Below, one piece after another: positions 25,347 to 32,484 of a stretch of DNA of 34,076 bases. How positions within the stretch are numbered: position 1 is the stretch's first letter; each line of letters begins with the position of its first letter. The translations under genes were made by a program, and so were the position numbers. The DNA is from Pseudomonadota bacterium (GTDB lineage: Bacteria; Myxococcota_A; UBA9160; UBA4427), in the NCBI GenBank assembly GCA_022361175.1, contig JAKSBN010000347.1, forward strand, positions 1 to 34,076, written 5' to 3'. The notes under the pieces were generated by a model. It was not told where the DNA came from. It did no database searches and was given only the letters and a program-made list of their open reading frames with translations.

Positions 25347-26137
25347 TCGCCGCCGTTCCAACCGAAGCGCCGCCGCGTTTCGGGATCGCGCCGGGCCAGC
25401 GTCACCAGGTCGCCGTCGGTCTCGGAAATGTCGCCGCTGGAGGCCTGGCGGGCCAGCGAGCGCAGCTGCGTTCGCGTCATGTGGACGGCCAGCTCGGGCC
25501 GGGTCGCCAACGCCGCTACCACCTCCTCGACGGCGGCGTCCAGGTCGGATGGCTCTACGGCGCGGTGGACCAGGCCCCACGGCTCGCCCTCCTCGGCCGT
25601 GATCCGGCTGCCGAGCAGGATGAGCTCGCGGGCGCGGGCCGCGCCGATTTCGTGCACCAGCCGCGGGGTGGCGCTCCAGGAAAGCGGCAGCCCCAGCTCC
25701 ACCTCGGGCAGCTCGAAAAAGGCGGTCTTCTCCGCCACCCGGAAGTCGCACGAGAGCGCCAGGCACAGGCCGCCCCCGACGGCGTAGCCGTGCACGCGCG
25801 CCACGGTCACCACCTCCGCCTCCTCGATGGCGCGGCAGGCGCGCCGCCCCACCTGGCTCAGCCAGCGGCGCTCGCGCGCGCCGACGGGCTCTTCGCGGCC
25901 GCTGGTGATGGAGACCGCCTTGCGGTCGAAGCCCGCGCAGAAGGCGGGCCCGCGGCCGCCCAACACCGCCACACGCACCTGGAACTGCGTTTCCAGCTCG
26001 GCGAAGAGGTCGCCCAGCTCGATCAGCACCAGCTCGTCGACGGCGTTGCGCCGCTCGGGGCGGTCGAGCCAGACGCGCAACACGGGACCGTCCTGCTCGA
26101 TGGAGAGGGTCTCGTAGCTCTCGGTGTCGATCGACAT
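25343..26137 (-). CDS. Enoyl-CoA hydratase/isomerase-family protein
   Basis: 264 residues. Crotonase fold: VLRVWLDRPERRNAVDELVLIEL at the start, the oxyanion-hole region GPAFCAGFDRKAV and VHGYAVGGGLCLALSCDFRVAE, then FELPEVELGLPLSWSATPRLVHEIG, where a Glu of the active site is expected. The C-terminal helices (ARELILLGSRITAEEGEPWGLVHRAV) are standard. The substrate is not visible; hydratase, isomerase or thioesterase reactions are all possible. The ATG at 26137 gives the natural start. Its stop overlaps the end of the metzincin-like gene, so the two genes converge without a terminator between them. Confidence 0.9.
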   Translation of the reverse strand: MSIDTESYETLSIEQDGPVLRVWLDRPERRNAVDELVLIELGDLFAELETQFQVRVAVLGGRGPAFCAGFDRKAVSITSGREEPVGARERRWLSQVGRRACRAIEEAEVVTVARVHGYAVGGGLCLALSCDFRVAEKTAFFELPEVELGLPLSWSATPRLVHEIGAARARELILLGSRITAEEGEPWGLVHRAVEPSDLDAAVEEVVAALATRPELAVHMTRTQLRSLARQASSGDISETDGDLVTLARRDPETRRRFGWNGGD

Positions 26138-26162
26138 CGGTCTCCCCGCGGCGCCGGGCCGC

Positions 26163-26495
26163 TCAGAAGAGGTTCAGGCGGGAGGCCGCGAACGCGGCCC
26201 CGCCCGACAGCAGCCAGCAGACGCCGGCCAGTACCTCGACGCGCCCGGCTCGCCCGCGTCGGATCGCGGCGTGTATCAGTCCGACGCTGCCCAAGACCAG
26301 CATGGCCATGGCCGCCAGTGCGGCCGGGCGCAGGTCGCGGAAGGCCAACAGCATGACGGGGGCGACGAACACCACGACGTGCGCCATGGCCACCAAGCCG
26401 AGCGGCCACAACAAGGGCTCGTCCAGCACGACGGACAGCCACCGCTCCGCGGGGTTTTCGGATCTGCTCTCGCCGGGGGGCTCGGGCGTGGGCAT
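26163..26495 (-). CDS. Small membrane protein of unknown function
   Basis: 110 residues with three TM segments (PLLWPLGLVAMAHVVVFVAPVMLLAF, ALAAMAMLVLGSVGLIHAAI, VEVLAGVCWLLSGGAAFAASRL). The N-terminus is hydrophilic (PTPEPPGESRSENPAERW). It ends 25 bases before the start of the enoyl-CoA hydratase gene on the same strand, so they may be cotranscribed. No family recognised. Codon bias is normal for the window, which supports it as a real gene. Confidence 0.6.
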   Translation of the reverse strand: MPTPEPPGESRSENPAERWLSVVLDEPLLWPLGLVAMAHVVVFVAPVMLLAFRDLRPAALAAMAMLVLGSVGLIHAAIRRGRAGRVEVLAGVCWLLSGGAAFAASRLNLF

Positions 26496-26599
26496 CCCCC
26501 AGCCTAACCCGCCGCAGCCCGGGTTCGAGGCACGGCGAGGGCAGCGGTGGCCGCAAGAGACCGACTATGCCCCTAGGGGAGGGGTCGATCTTAAGGAAT

Positions 26600-26681
26600 G
26601 CCTAAGTGCTTCATTCATGAATTAAAATTAGTAGTATTATATTTTAATAATAATCTTGATCGCATGAGTGGTTGTTAAATC
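26600..26681 (+). promoter_or_regulatory. AT-rich leader and probable promoter of the Fic gene
   Basis: About 80 bases are strikingly AT-rich (ATTAAAATTAGTAGTATTAT and neighbours) in an otherwise GC-rich window. A possible -35 TTCATG (26614-26619) and -10 TATATT (26638-26643) are spaced by 18 bases. The exact boxes are uncertain; the base composition indicates foreign DNA, which may be silenced or read from its own promoter. Confidence 0.4.
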
Positions 26682-27833
26682 GTGAAGCCCAGTGTTTTTA
26701 CAGCTGCGAAGACCGGTGAGCTGGTCTCGGTTTCCGGAATGCCTGGCGTCACTCATGCCTTCGTTCCGAACCCACTCCCGACGACCTGGGAATGGCCTAC
26801 GGATCTCTGGCCGCTGCTACTCGAGGCGCGAACGTCTCTTGCGGGCCTGGATGCAATCGGAAGGTACCTCCCGAACCCGGAACTGCTGTTGACTCCTCTG
26901 CAGAATCGAGAAGCGAACCGCTCATCAAGCCTCGAAGGCACCGTCACCGATCCGCAGCAGCAGGCGCTCTTCAAGGTCGAACCTCGCTATCCGGCATCAC
27001 CTGAGGATCCAGTCAACGCGGAGCGGGAGGTATTCAACTACGGCCGTGCTTTGCGCATCCGTCTGGCTAGCCCTGAGCTACCTCTCTCGTTGCGCCTAAT
27101 CCGCCAGCTCCACGCAGTTCTGATGGATGGTGTGCGAGGCGCCGATCAAACTCCCGGTGAGTTCCGCAGGCTGCAGAATCAAGTCGGGAAGCCTGCCCGC
27201 TACGTACCCCCGCCTGTGGATCGCCTGGCTGGTCTCCTCGATGTCTTCGAGAAGTACCTTCACCAGGACCACCGATTTGATCCCTTGGTTGAGGCCTTCT
27301 TGGTGCACTACCAGTTTGAGGCCATTCACCCGTTCTCGGACGGGAACGGACGCGTGGGACGACTCTTTCTCGCACTGTGTATCGCGGAGTGGTGCGGCCT
27401 CACCAACCAGTGGCTCTATATGAGCGCATACTTCGACCGCAACAAGGATCACTACATCGACCGCATGTTTCGAGTGAGCACGCACGGCGATTGGAGCGAG
27501 TGGATTCGCTTCTGTCTCCAGGGCGTTGTCGAGACGGCAGCCGACACTCAACGAAGGTGCGATCGACTACTGGCCTTGCGCCGAACCTACCACGACAAAC
27601 TTGCCGAGGTCGGTGGAAGCGTTCGTTTGTCTGCGATTGTCGACGATCTCTTCGATGCACCGGTAGCAATCGTTACGCACGTACAGCGACGGCACGGCGT
27701 GAGCTATCCGACTGCTCGATCAGATCTGCGTCGACTCGAGAAGGCCGGAATCCTCAAGGAGCTGCCCGGAGTGGCACAGATTTCCTACTACTGCGCACCG
27801 ATCCTCGCGATCACTCATGAGGACATCATCTAG
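26682..27833 (+). CDS. Fic-family protein (AMPylase-like) with N-terminal inhibitory motif and C-terminal winged helix
   Basis: 383 residues from a GTG at 26682. The Fic core has HPFSDGNGRVGR, with catalytic His216 and the full HxFx(D/E)GNGRxxR pattern, so transfer of AMP or another nucleotide moiety to a target hydroxyl is likely. An inhibitory helix motif SSSLEG (Glu85) of the (S/T)xxxE(G/N) type lies N-terminal to the core, placing it in the self-inhibited class II. The C-terminus, about 320-375 (YPTARSDLRRLEKAGILKEL), looks like a winged helix, as in Fic proteins that control their own gene. G+C is visibly lower than in neighbours and codon use is more relaxed; with the AT-rich leader this suggests recent acquisition. 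No partner antitoxin gene is adjacent. Confidence 0.93.
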   Translation: MKPSVFTAAKTGELVSVSGMPGVTHAFVPNPLPTTWEWPTDLWPLLLEARTSLAGLDAIGRYLPNPELLLTPLQNREANRSSSLEGTVTDPQQQALFKVEPRYPASPEDPVNAEREVFNYGRALRIRLASPELPLSLRLIRQLHAVLMDGVRGADQTPGEFRRLQNQVGKPARYVPPPVDRLAGLLDVFEKYLHQDHRFDPLVEAFLVHYQFEAIHPFSDGNGRVGRLFLALCIAEWCGLTNQWLYMSAYFDRNKDHYIDRMFRVSTHGDWSEWIRFCLQGVVETAADTQRRCDRLLALRRTYHDKLAEVGGSVRLSAIVDDLFDAPVAIVTHVQRRHGVSYPTARSDLRRLEKAGILKELPGVAQISYYCAPILAITHEDII

Positions 27834-27874
27834 CGAGCCCGGCTTTTTAAGGGCAGGCTGTGTTCTGAGGGCCG

Positions 27875-28477
27875 CTAGCGTCGGGCGAGCGCCAGTACGG
27901 CGGCTTCCATGACTTCGGCGGCGCGGTCGCGTCCCAGGCGCTGATCGGTGCGCAGGCGGTTCCAGGCCTCGAACGAGGTCGCCTGGTCGAGGGCTTCCAG
28001 CACTGCGGAGGGGGCGTCCTCCAACTCGGGCAGGACTTTCAGCAGCCGGGCGCGCATGCGGCGCACCATGCGGGCGTGGTTGGATTGCAGGAATGGTGAG
28101 CGCCAGCGCTGCAGGTCGCCCGAGCGCTTGTAGGGTGCCAGACGCTCGAACAAGGTCGCCCGTTGGGCCACGAGAGCGCGGGCCCGCTCTTCGACGCTGC
28201 CCGGAGGCACGGGCTTGTCCGCCAAGGGCAGGAGTTCGGCCTCGAGGCGCGCGTTCATCTCCGCGAACAGGCTGTCCATGTCGTCGAAGTGGCGGAACAC
28301 CGTGCGGGTGCCGACCTCGGCGCGCAGGGCGACCTGCTCGGCCGTCGGGATCAGCTCGCCCTCGCCGATCAGCTCCATCAGCGCGTCCACGATGCGCTCG
28401 CGGTTGCGGGCACCGCGTTGGACGCGTCCGTCGGTCTCGGGCGAAGGGGGGATGCGGGCGGGCACGGCAGTCTCCAA
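27875..28477 (-). CDS. TetR-family regulator divergent from the selenoprotein operon
   Basis: 200 residues. Helix-turn-helix region at about 22-70: RNRERIVDALMELIGEGELIPTAEQVALRAEVGTRTVFRHFDDMDSLF in overall pattern. The rest is a helical effector domain with no clear family assignment. It starts at ATG 28477 and diverges from the Prx-like selenoprotein gene (start 28644); the gap holds two copies of an 11-base direct repeat that could be its binding site. It is the natural candidate to control that operon; the effector is unknown. It converges with the Fic gene. Confidence 0.88.
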   Translation of the reverse strand: METAVPARIPPSPETDGRVQRGARNRERIVDALMELIGEGELIPTAEQVALRAEVGTRTVFRHFDDMDSLFAEMNARLEAELLPLADKPVPPGSVEERARALVAQRATLFERLAPYKRSGDLQRWRSPFLQSNHARMVRRMRARLLKVLPELEDAPSAVLEALDQATSFEAWNRLRTDQRLGRDRAAEVMEAAVLALARR

Positions 28478-28488
28478 TCGGTTTCAGA

Positions 28489-28523
28489 GGGGGCTTCAGA
28501 GAGCTTGGCTTCGGGGGCTTCAG
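28489..28523. repeat. Two direct copies of GGGGGCTTCAG in the tetR / selenoprotein-operon gap
   Basis: GGGGGCTTCAG occurs at 28489-28499 and again at 28513-28523, start to start 24 bases, close to the start of the tetR gene. Similar TTCAGAG/TTCAGG pieces surround them. They may be regulator sites or leader structure. Chance recurrence of an 11-mer this close is unlikely but not excluded. Confidence 0.45.
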
Positions 28524-28643
28524 GTAGCGGCAGAAACGGTGCCAATATATCGGATCCCGCCACCGGGTTCGACGGCGCGGGAGCCACGCGGCGGTGTTAC
28601 GCTGTGACGCCTGCGGCCCGAGGGCGGCCGAGGGGAGTCTCAG

Positions 28644-29381
28644 ATGGGCGCGTTGCTGTCGTTGGCGGGCCTCGGGGTCGTCCTGGCCGCCGGCGTCTCG
28701 TGGTTTCGACGGATGGGTCAGGTTCGGGTTCCGCACGACCGCACGGCATACCTGACGGCCATGGGCGTCGGGGCCGCGCTGGGGGCGTTCGGGCTCTGGC
28801 TGGGGTCGGGCTGGCTGGGTGGTCTGGCCGGCACCGTGGCTCTCTTGGGCGGCGGCATCTTCGTCGGGCTGCGGCTCCAGAGCACCCAACAAGCGCGCGA
28901 GCCCTCCGTCCGGGTGGGTGGGCCCATCCTCCACTTCACGCTGCCGGATGCCGAGGGCAAGCCCTTCGACCTGGCCTCGCTCTCCGGGCGCCCATTCCTG
29001 CTCAAGTTCTTTCGCGGCCACTGGTGACCGTACTGTGTCGCCGAGTTGCGGCGATGGGAAGACTTGCGGCCCCTGCTGGACGCGAAGGGCGTCCAGCTGG
29101 TGGCCGTGTGCACCGACACGCCGGCCGAGCTTCGCAAGGGACGCTCCAAGCACAGCGCCCGGGTCACGCTGCTCTCCGATCCAGAGCTGGAGGTGACGGA
29201 TCGCTACAACCTGCGGAACGACACCAACGTGACGCCCAAGGGCCTGAAGCCCATGCCGATTCCCACCACGTTCCTGGTCGATGCGGGCGGCACCGTGCGT
29301 TGGATCGACCAGGCCGGCGACTACCAGATTCGCTCGCACCCGGATCGCGTTCGCCAAGCCCTGGAAGAGGGCCTGGCCTGA
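28644..29381 (+). CDS. Membrane-anchored peroxiredoxin-like selenoprotein (in-frame UGA = Sec128)
   Basis: 245 residues if the TGA at 29025-29027 is read as selenocysteine. Residues 1-90 hold about three TM helices (GALLSLAGLGVVLAAGVSWF, AYLTAMGVGAALGAFGLWLG, LAGTVALLGGGIFVGLRL). A thioredoxin-fold Prx/AhpC-TSA domain follows: PILHFTLPDAEGKPFDLASLSGRPFLLKF, then FRGHW-U128-PYC131, the redox UxxC of Prx-like selenoproteins, and later VQLVAVCTDTPAEL, PIPTTFLVDAGGTVRWID. Reading continues in the same frame across the TGA with perfect family pattern on both sides, so this is not a pseudogene. A SECIS-type hairpin lies just after it. The ATG at 28644 has AGGGGAG upstream. It probably reduces peroxides or other oxidised substrates at the membrane; partner proteins are encoded next. 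Confidence 0.93.
29038..29054 (+). promoter_or_regulatory. Bacterial SECIS-type hairpin of the Prx-like selenoprotein
   Basis: TCGCCG (29038-29043) pairs with CGGCGA (29049-29054) around loop AGTTG. The loop begins 16 bases after the UGA (29025-29027), within the 16-37 base window known for bacterial SECIS elements; a G lies in the second half of a small loop or first if the last C-G/G-C pair opens (loop GAGTTGC). This would bind SelB, whose gene is in the window. Confidence 0.7.
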
Positions 29382-29424
29382 AGCGGCGGTTGCGGCGGGC
29401 GCCGGCACGGCGCCGGGAGGTCTG

Positions 29425-30870
29425 ATGTCTCGACCCAACGCTCCGGCACTTCCCTCGGGCCTGGTGGCCTTCGTGAAGCGCGACTGTCCCACCTGCGAGT
29501 TGGTGGCCCCGGTGCTGGCGCAGCTGCACGAGGCGAAGGCGCTCACGGTCTACACCCAGGACGACCCGAGCTTTCCGGAGGGCGTGCCCGCCCAGGACGA
29601 CACGTCGCTGGCGCTGTCCTGGCACCATGAGATCGAAGCCGTGCCGACGCTCTTGCGGGTGGAGGACGGCGTGGAGGCCGAGCGCGTCCTCGGCTGGCAC
29701 CGCGGCGAGTGGGAAGCCCTCACCGGGGTTGCGGGCCTCGGGCCGGAGCTCCCGGAGACGCGGCCGGGCTGCGGCTCGCTGTCGGTGGATCCGCTGCGCG
29801 AGGCCGAGCTGCGCGTGCGCTTCGAAGGCTCGCGTCTGCACTCGCGGCGGGTCGAGATCGCGTCCCAGGAGGACGAGTGCGAGGCGCTCTTCGAACGCGG
29901 CTGGACGGACGGGCTGCCCGTCGTGCCTCCCACCGAGACGCGCGTGCTGGCCATGCTCGAGGGCACGTCGCGCAAGCCCGACGAGGTGGTGGCCGTGGTG
30001 CCGCCCGACCTGGTGCCGTGCACGGTGGAGAAGGTGGCCATCAACGCCGTGATGGCGGGCTGCAAGCCGGAGTACCTGCCCGTGGTCCTGGCCGCCGTGG
30101 AGGCGGTCTGCACGGACGCCTTCAACATCCACGGCGTATTGGCGACCACGATGCCGGTGGCGCCGGTGGTGGTGGTGAACGGTCCGATCCGGCGCGCCAT
30201 CGGCATGAACTCGGACAAGAACGTGCTGGGGCAGGGCAACCGCCCCAACTCGACCATCGGCCGCGCGCTGCAGCTGGTGATCCGCAACGTGGGCGGCGGC
30301 CGCCCCGGCGAGGTGGACCGCGCCACCCACGGCCAGCCGGGCAAGGTGGGCTTCTGCTTCGCCGAAGACGAGGAGGGCTCGCCGTGGGGACCGCTGTCGG
30401 TAGACCGCGGCGGCGTGGCCGGCACCAACGCCGTGTGCGTGTTCGCGGGCGAGGGCCCGCGTACGATCGTGGACCAGATCTCGCGCGATCCCGAGTCGCT
30501 GGCGCGGACGTTCGCCGTGAACCTGCGCACGCTTCACCACCCCAAGCTGCTGATCGCCTTCGACTGTCTGTTGGCCATCGGGCCCGAGCACGCGCGCGTC
30601 TTCCGGGAGGCGGGCTGGTCGAAAGAGCGGCTGGTGACGCGCCTCCACGAGCTCTTGCAGATTCCGGGCGAGGAGGTGATCCGCGGCGCCGGCGGCATCG
30701 AAGAGGGCATGCCCGAGGGGTTGAAGGCCGCGACGTTGCCGAAGTTCCGGCCCGACGGTCTGCTGATCGTCCACTGCGGTGGCGGAGCGGGACTCTTCTC
30801 TGCCATGATCGGTGGCTGGGTGAACGGAGAGACGGGCAGCCAGCCCGTCCTGCAGGAGATCCGACCATGA
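29425..30870 (+). CDS. Thioredoxin domain fused to a large uncharacterised domain, partner of the UGSC selenoprotein
   Basis: 481 residues. Residues 1-112 are thioredoxin-like: LVAFVKRDCPTC with CPTC at 21-24, VYTQDDPSF, and the cis-Pro loop IEAVPTLLR. Residues about 130-481 form a domain I do not recognise by function; it has conserved-looking Cys at 199 (LVPCTVEKVAINAVMAGC), 213 and 229, several Gly-rich turns (IRNVGGGRPGEVDRATHGQPGK), and a C-terminal HCGGGAGLFSAMIGGW with Cys451. From memory, similar domains occur next to UGSC proteins in other genomes. GGGAGG precedes the ATG at 29425, 43 bases after the Prx gene. The stop overlaps the UGSC start (ATGA), so the two products are made together and may form a complex; thioredoxin would supply electrons. 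Substrate unknown. Confidence 0.85.
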   Translation: MSRPNAPALPSGLVAFVKRDCPTCELVAPVLAQLHEAKALTVYTQDDPSFPEGVPAQDDTSLALSWHHEIEAVPTLLRVEDGVEAERVLGWHRGEWEALTGVAGLGPELPETRPGCGSLSVDPLREAELRVRFEGSRLHSRRVEIASQEDECEALFERGWTDGLPVVPPTETRVLAMLEGTSRKPDEVVAVVPPDLVPCTVEKVAINAVMAGCKPEYLPVVLAAVEAVCTDAFNIHGVLATTMPVAPVVVVNGPIRRAIGMNSDKNVLGQGNRPNSTIGRALQLVIRNVGGGRPGEVDRATHGQPGKVGFCFAEDEEGSPWGPLSVDRGGVAGTNAVCVFAGEGPRTIVDQISRDPESLARTFAVNLRTLHHPKLLIAFDCLLAIGPEHARVFREAGWSKERLVTRLHELLQIPGEEVIRGAGGIEEGMPEGLKAATLPKFRPDGLLIVHCGGGAGLFSAMIGGWVNGETGSQPVLQEIRP

Positions 30871-31400
30871 GCTCGCCGCGCTTCGTACTCGATCCCACCA
30901 GCGAGCGACAGCTGGCCGTGCGCCCCCGGGCGCCGCGCCTGGCGTCGCTGGACGGACGCCAGGTGGGTCTGCTGGACATCTCCAAGGCCCGTGGCGACGT
31001 GTTCCTCGACCGCTTGGAAGAGCGCCTGCGCGAACGCGGCGCCCGCGTGGCCCGCTTCAAGAAGCCCACCTTCACCAAGCCCGCGCCGGTGGATCTCCGC
31101 CACGAGATCTCCACCCAGTGCGAAGCCGTGGTGGAAGCGCTCGCCGACTGAGGCAGCTGCACGTCGTGCAGTGTGCACGACATGGCGGACCTGGAGGCCC
31201 GGGGCGTGCCCTCGGTGTTCGTGGCCACGGTCGAGTTCGAGGACGGCGCGAACGCTCAGGCCCGCGCCCTCGGCGCGGATCCGCCCGCCGTCTACGTGGC
31301 GCACCCCATCCAGGACCGCACGGACGACGAGATGCGCAAGCTGGCGGACGACGCGGCCGAGCGGGTGGTGAAGGCGCTCCTGTCCGACACGGACGAGTAG
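30867..31400 (+). CDS. UGSC-family selenoprotein (in-frame UGA = Sec95)
   Basis: 177 residues if the TGA at 31149-31151 is read as selenocysteine. The N-terminal part (VLDPTSERQL, APRLASLDGRQVGLLDISKARGD, FLDRLEERLRERG) runs to ALAD, then U95-GSC98-TSC101-SVHDMADLEARG, exactly the UGSC motif that names this family, followed by VPSVFVATVEF, ARALGADPPAVYVAHPIQDRTDDEMRKLADDAAERVV. The frame is continuous and family-like on both sides of the TGA, so decay is unlikely. A strong SECIS-type hairpin follows the UGA. Its ATG overlaps the upstream stop (ATGA). The family is thought to be redox active through Sec and nearby Cys, but the reaction is not known. Standard gene calling would split it into two short fragments. 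Confidence 0.94.
31163..31181 (+). promoter_or_regulatory. Bacterial SECIS-type hairpin of the UGSC selenoprotein
   Basis: GTCGTGCA (31163-31170) and TGCACGAC (31174-31181) pair perfectly over 8 bases around loop GTG. The loop starts 19 bases after the UGA (31149-31151), in the accepted range, and its first base is G, as in bacterial SECIS loops. An overlapping shorter hairpin, CTGCAC with GTGCAG, could compete with it. Confidence 0.75.
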
Positions 31401-31420
31401 GCCGGGTTCCCGGCGCGAGC

Positions 31421-31473
31421 GTCGAGCTCGTTCGCCGCGGGGGCGGCGAGGGAAGCTCCGGCGAATGGCTCGC
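31421..31473. repeat. Inverted-repeat element, copy C (solo right end, inverted)
   Basis: 31437-31465 is the exact reverse complement of the 29-base right end of copy B (32424-32452), and the flank GTCGAGCTCGTTCG before it also matches the reverse complement of copy B's outer flank. No left end or interior is present. It lies between the convergent UGSC and GST genes, 20 bases after one stop. Within it TTCGCCG and CGGCGAA can pair and may help terminate both transcripts. Confidence 0.85.
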
Positions 31474-31499
31474 GCGGTGCAGCGGCGAGGGGAGCGGGT

Positions 31500-32183
31500 C
31501 TAGCGCTGGAGCATGGTGCGGGCGTTCTTGGCGAACTCTTCGGCGCCCTTGGTGTCGTCGGAGAGGTCGGGGATGCGGACGGGCACTTCCACGCCGCGCT
31601 GGCAGGCGGGGCGTGCTCGCATCTGATCGAGCCAGCGCTCGAGGTTCGGCAGGCCCTCGATGGAGACGCCCGACCACTTGTGGGTTCGCACCCAGGACCA
31701 GTTGGCGATGTCCGCCAGCGAGAAGTCGTCGGCCAGCCACTCGCTCTCGGCCAGGCGGCTCTCCAGTACTTCGAAAAGCCGGCGCGACTCGTTCTGGTAG
31801 CGGTCGATGGCCGGCTGCAGCTTCTCGGGGAAGTAGCGGTAGAAGACGTTGGCCTGGCCCATCATCGGCCCGACGCCGCCCATCTGGAACATCAACCAGG
31901 AGATCACGCGAGCGCGCGGCCCGGCGGCCGTGGGGAGCAGCCTTCCGGCCTTCTCGGCCAGGTGGATCATGATCGCGCCCGATTCGAAGATGGGCAGGTT
32001 GCCCTCGTCGCGGTCGACGATGGCGGGGATGCGCCCGTTGGGGTTGATCTTCAGGAACGCCGGCTCTTTCTGCTCGTTGGCCGTCAGATTGACGGCGTGC
32101 ACTTCGTAGGGGAGCTCGAGCTCTTCCAGCGTGATGGACGCCTTCCAGCCGTTGGGGGTGGGAGCCGTGTAGAGATCGATCAT
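31500..32183 (-). CDS. Glutathione S-transferase-like protein (Nu-class / YfcG-YghU type)
   Basis: 227 residues. N-terminal thioredoxin-like domain starts [21 protein letters not shown] with the Thr/Asn of the Nu class, then [15 protein letters not shown] and [18 protein letters not shown] (glutathione gamma-glutamyl site). The helical domain includes [26 protein letters not shown], typical of YfcG-like disulfide-bond oxidoreductases, and [17 protein letters not shown]. It likely acts on glutathione disulfides or peroxides. It converges with the selenoprotein operon and is bracketed by copy C and copy B of the inverted-repeat element. Start ATG at 32183. Confidence 0.92.
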   Translation of the reverse strand: MIDLYTAPTPNGWKASITLEELELPYEVHAVNLTANEQKEPAFLKINPNGRIPAIVDRDEGNLPIFESGAIMIHLAEKAGRLLPTAAGPRARVISWLMFQMGGVGPMMGQANVFYRYFPEKLQPAIDRYQNESRRLFEVLESRLAESEWLADDFSLADIANWSWVRTHKWSGVSIEGLPNLERWLDQMRARPACQRGVEVPVRIPDLSDDTKGAEEFAKNARTMLQR

Positions 32184-32306
32184 CGGGAGCCTCCTGGGGC
32201 GGGCGCGCGGGCTCTTCGATGCCGCCCGCCGCGGGGAGTTGCGCCGCCGGACGATAGCCCAGCCCGGTGGGGCGCCCCCGGGCGGCGTCGGCCCAGCACG
32301 GCGTGA

Positions 32307-32452
32307 GCGGGGGCGGCGAGGGAAACGGAGGCGAAATCAAGCGCAGCCCACCCGAGCCCGATCGCAGCAAAGCACCCGCCGGACTCCCGACCCGAATCGA
32401 GTCGCCACCGCCCACGCGAGCCATTCGCCGGAGCTTCCCTCGCCGCCCCCGC
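32307..32452. repeat. Inverted-repeat element, copy B (146 bp)
   Basis: Left end 32307-32335 begins GCGGGGGCGGCGAGGG; right end 32424-32452 ends CTCGCCGCCCCCGC. The two ends match as inverted repeats except for about five inner positions (AACGGA versus the expected AGCTCC). The interior matches copy A at 9059 closely (ATCAAGCGCAGCCC, CGCAGCAAA, ACGCGAGCCATTCGCC). It sits between the GST start and the thiolase-like stop, both on the minus strand, and fills most of the 300-base gap. Confidence 0.9.
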
Positions 32453-32484
32453 GCCGAACGAGCTCGACCCCCCCTGCAGGCTCC

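Noticed and set aside
26525..26550. Partial likeness to the repeat-element end (ACGGCGAGGGCAGCGG)
   Set aside because: Only about 10 shared bases and no inverted partner; explained by GC-rich composition.
27834..27860. Rho-independent terminator after the Fic gene (GCCC...TTTTT...GGGC)
   Set aside because: The T-run is in the loop rather than after the stem, and the stem is only four pairs.
29025..29027. TGA as a nonsense mutation making a pseudogene
   Set aside because: Family sequence continues in frame, UxxC fits exactly, a SECIS-type hairpin is present and SelB is encoded nearby.
31149..31151. TGA as the true stop of a 94-residue protein with a separate small gene after it
   Set aside because: The residues after it give the exact UGSC motif and the proposed second start would lack a ribosome site and half the domain.
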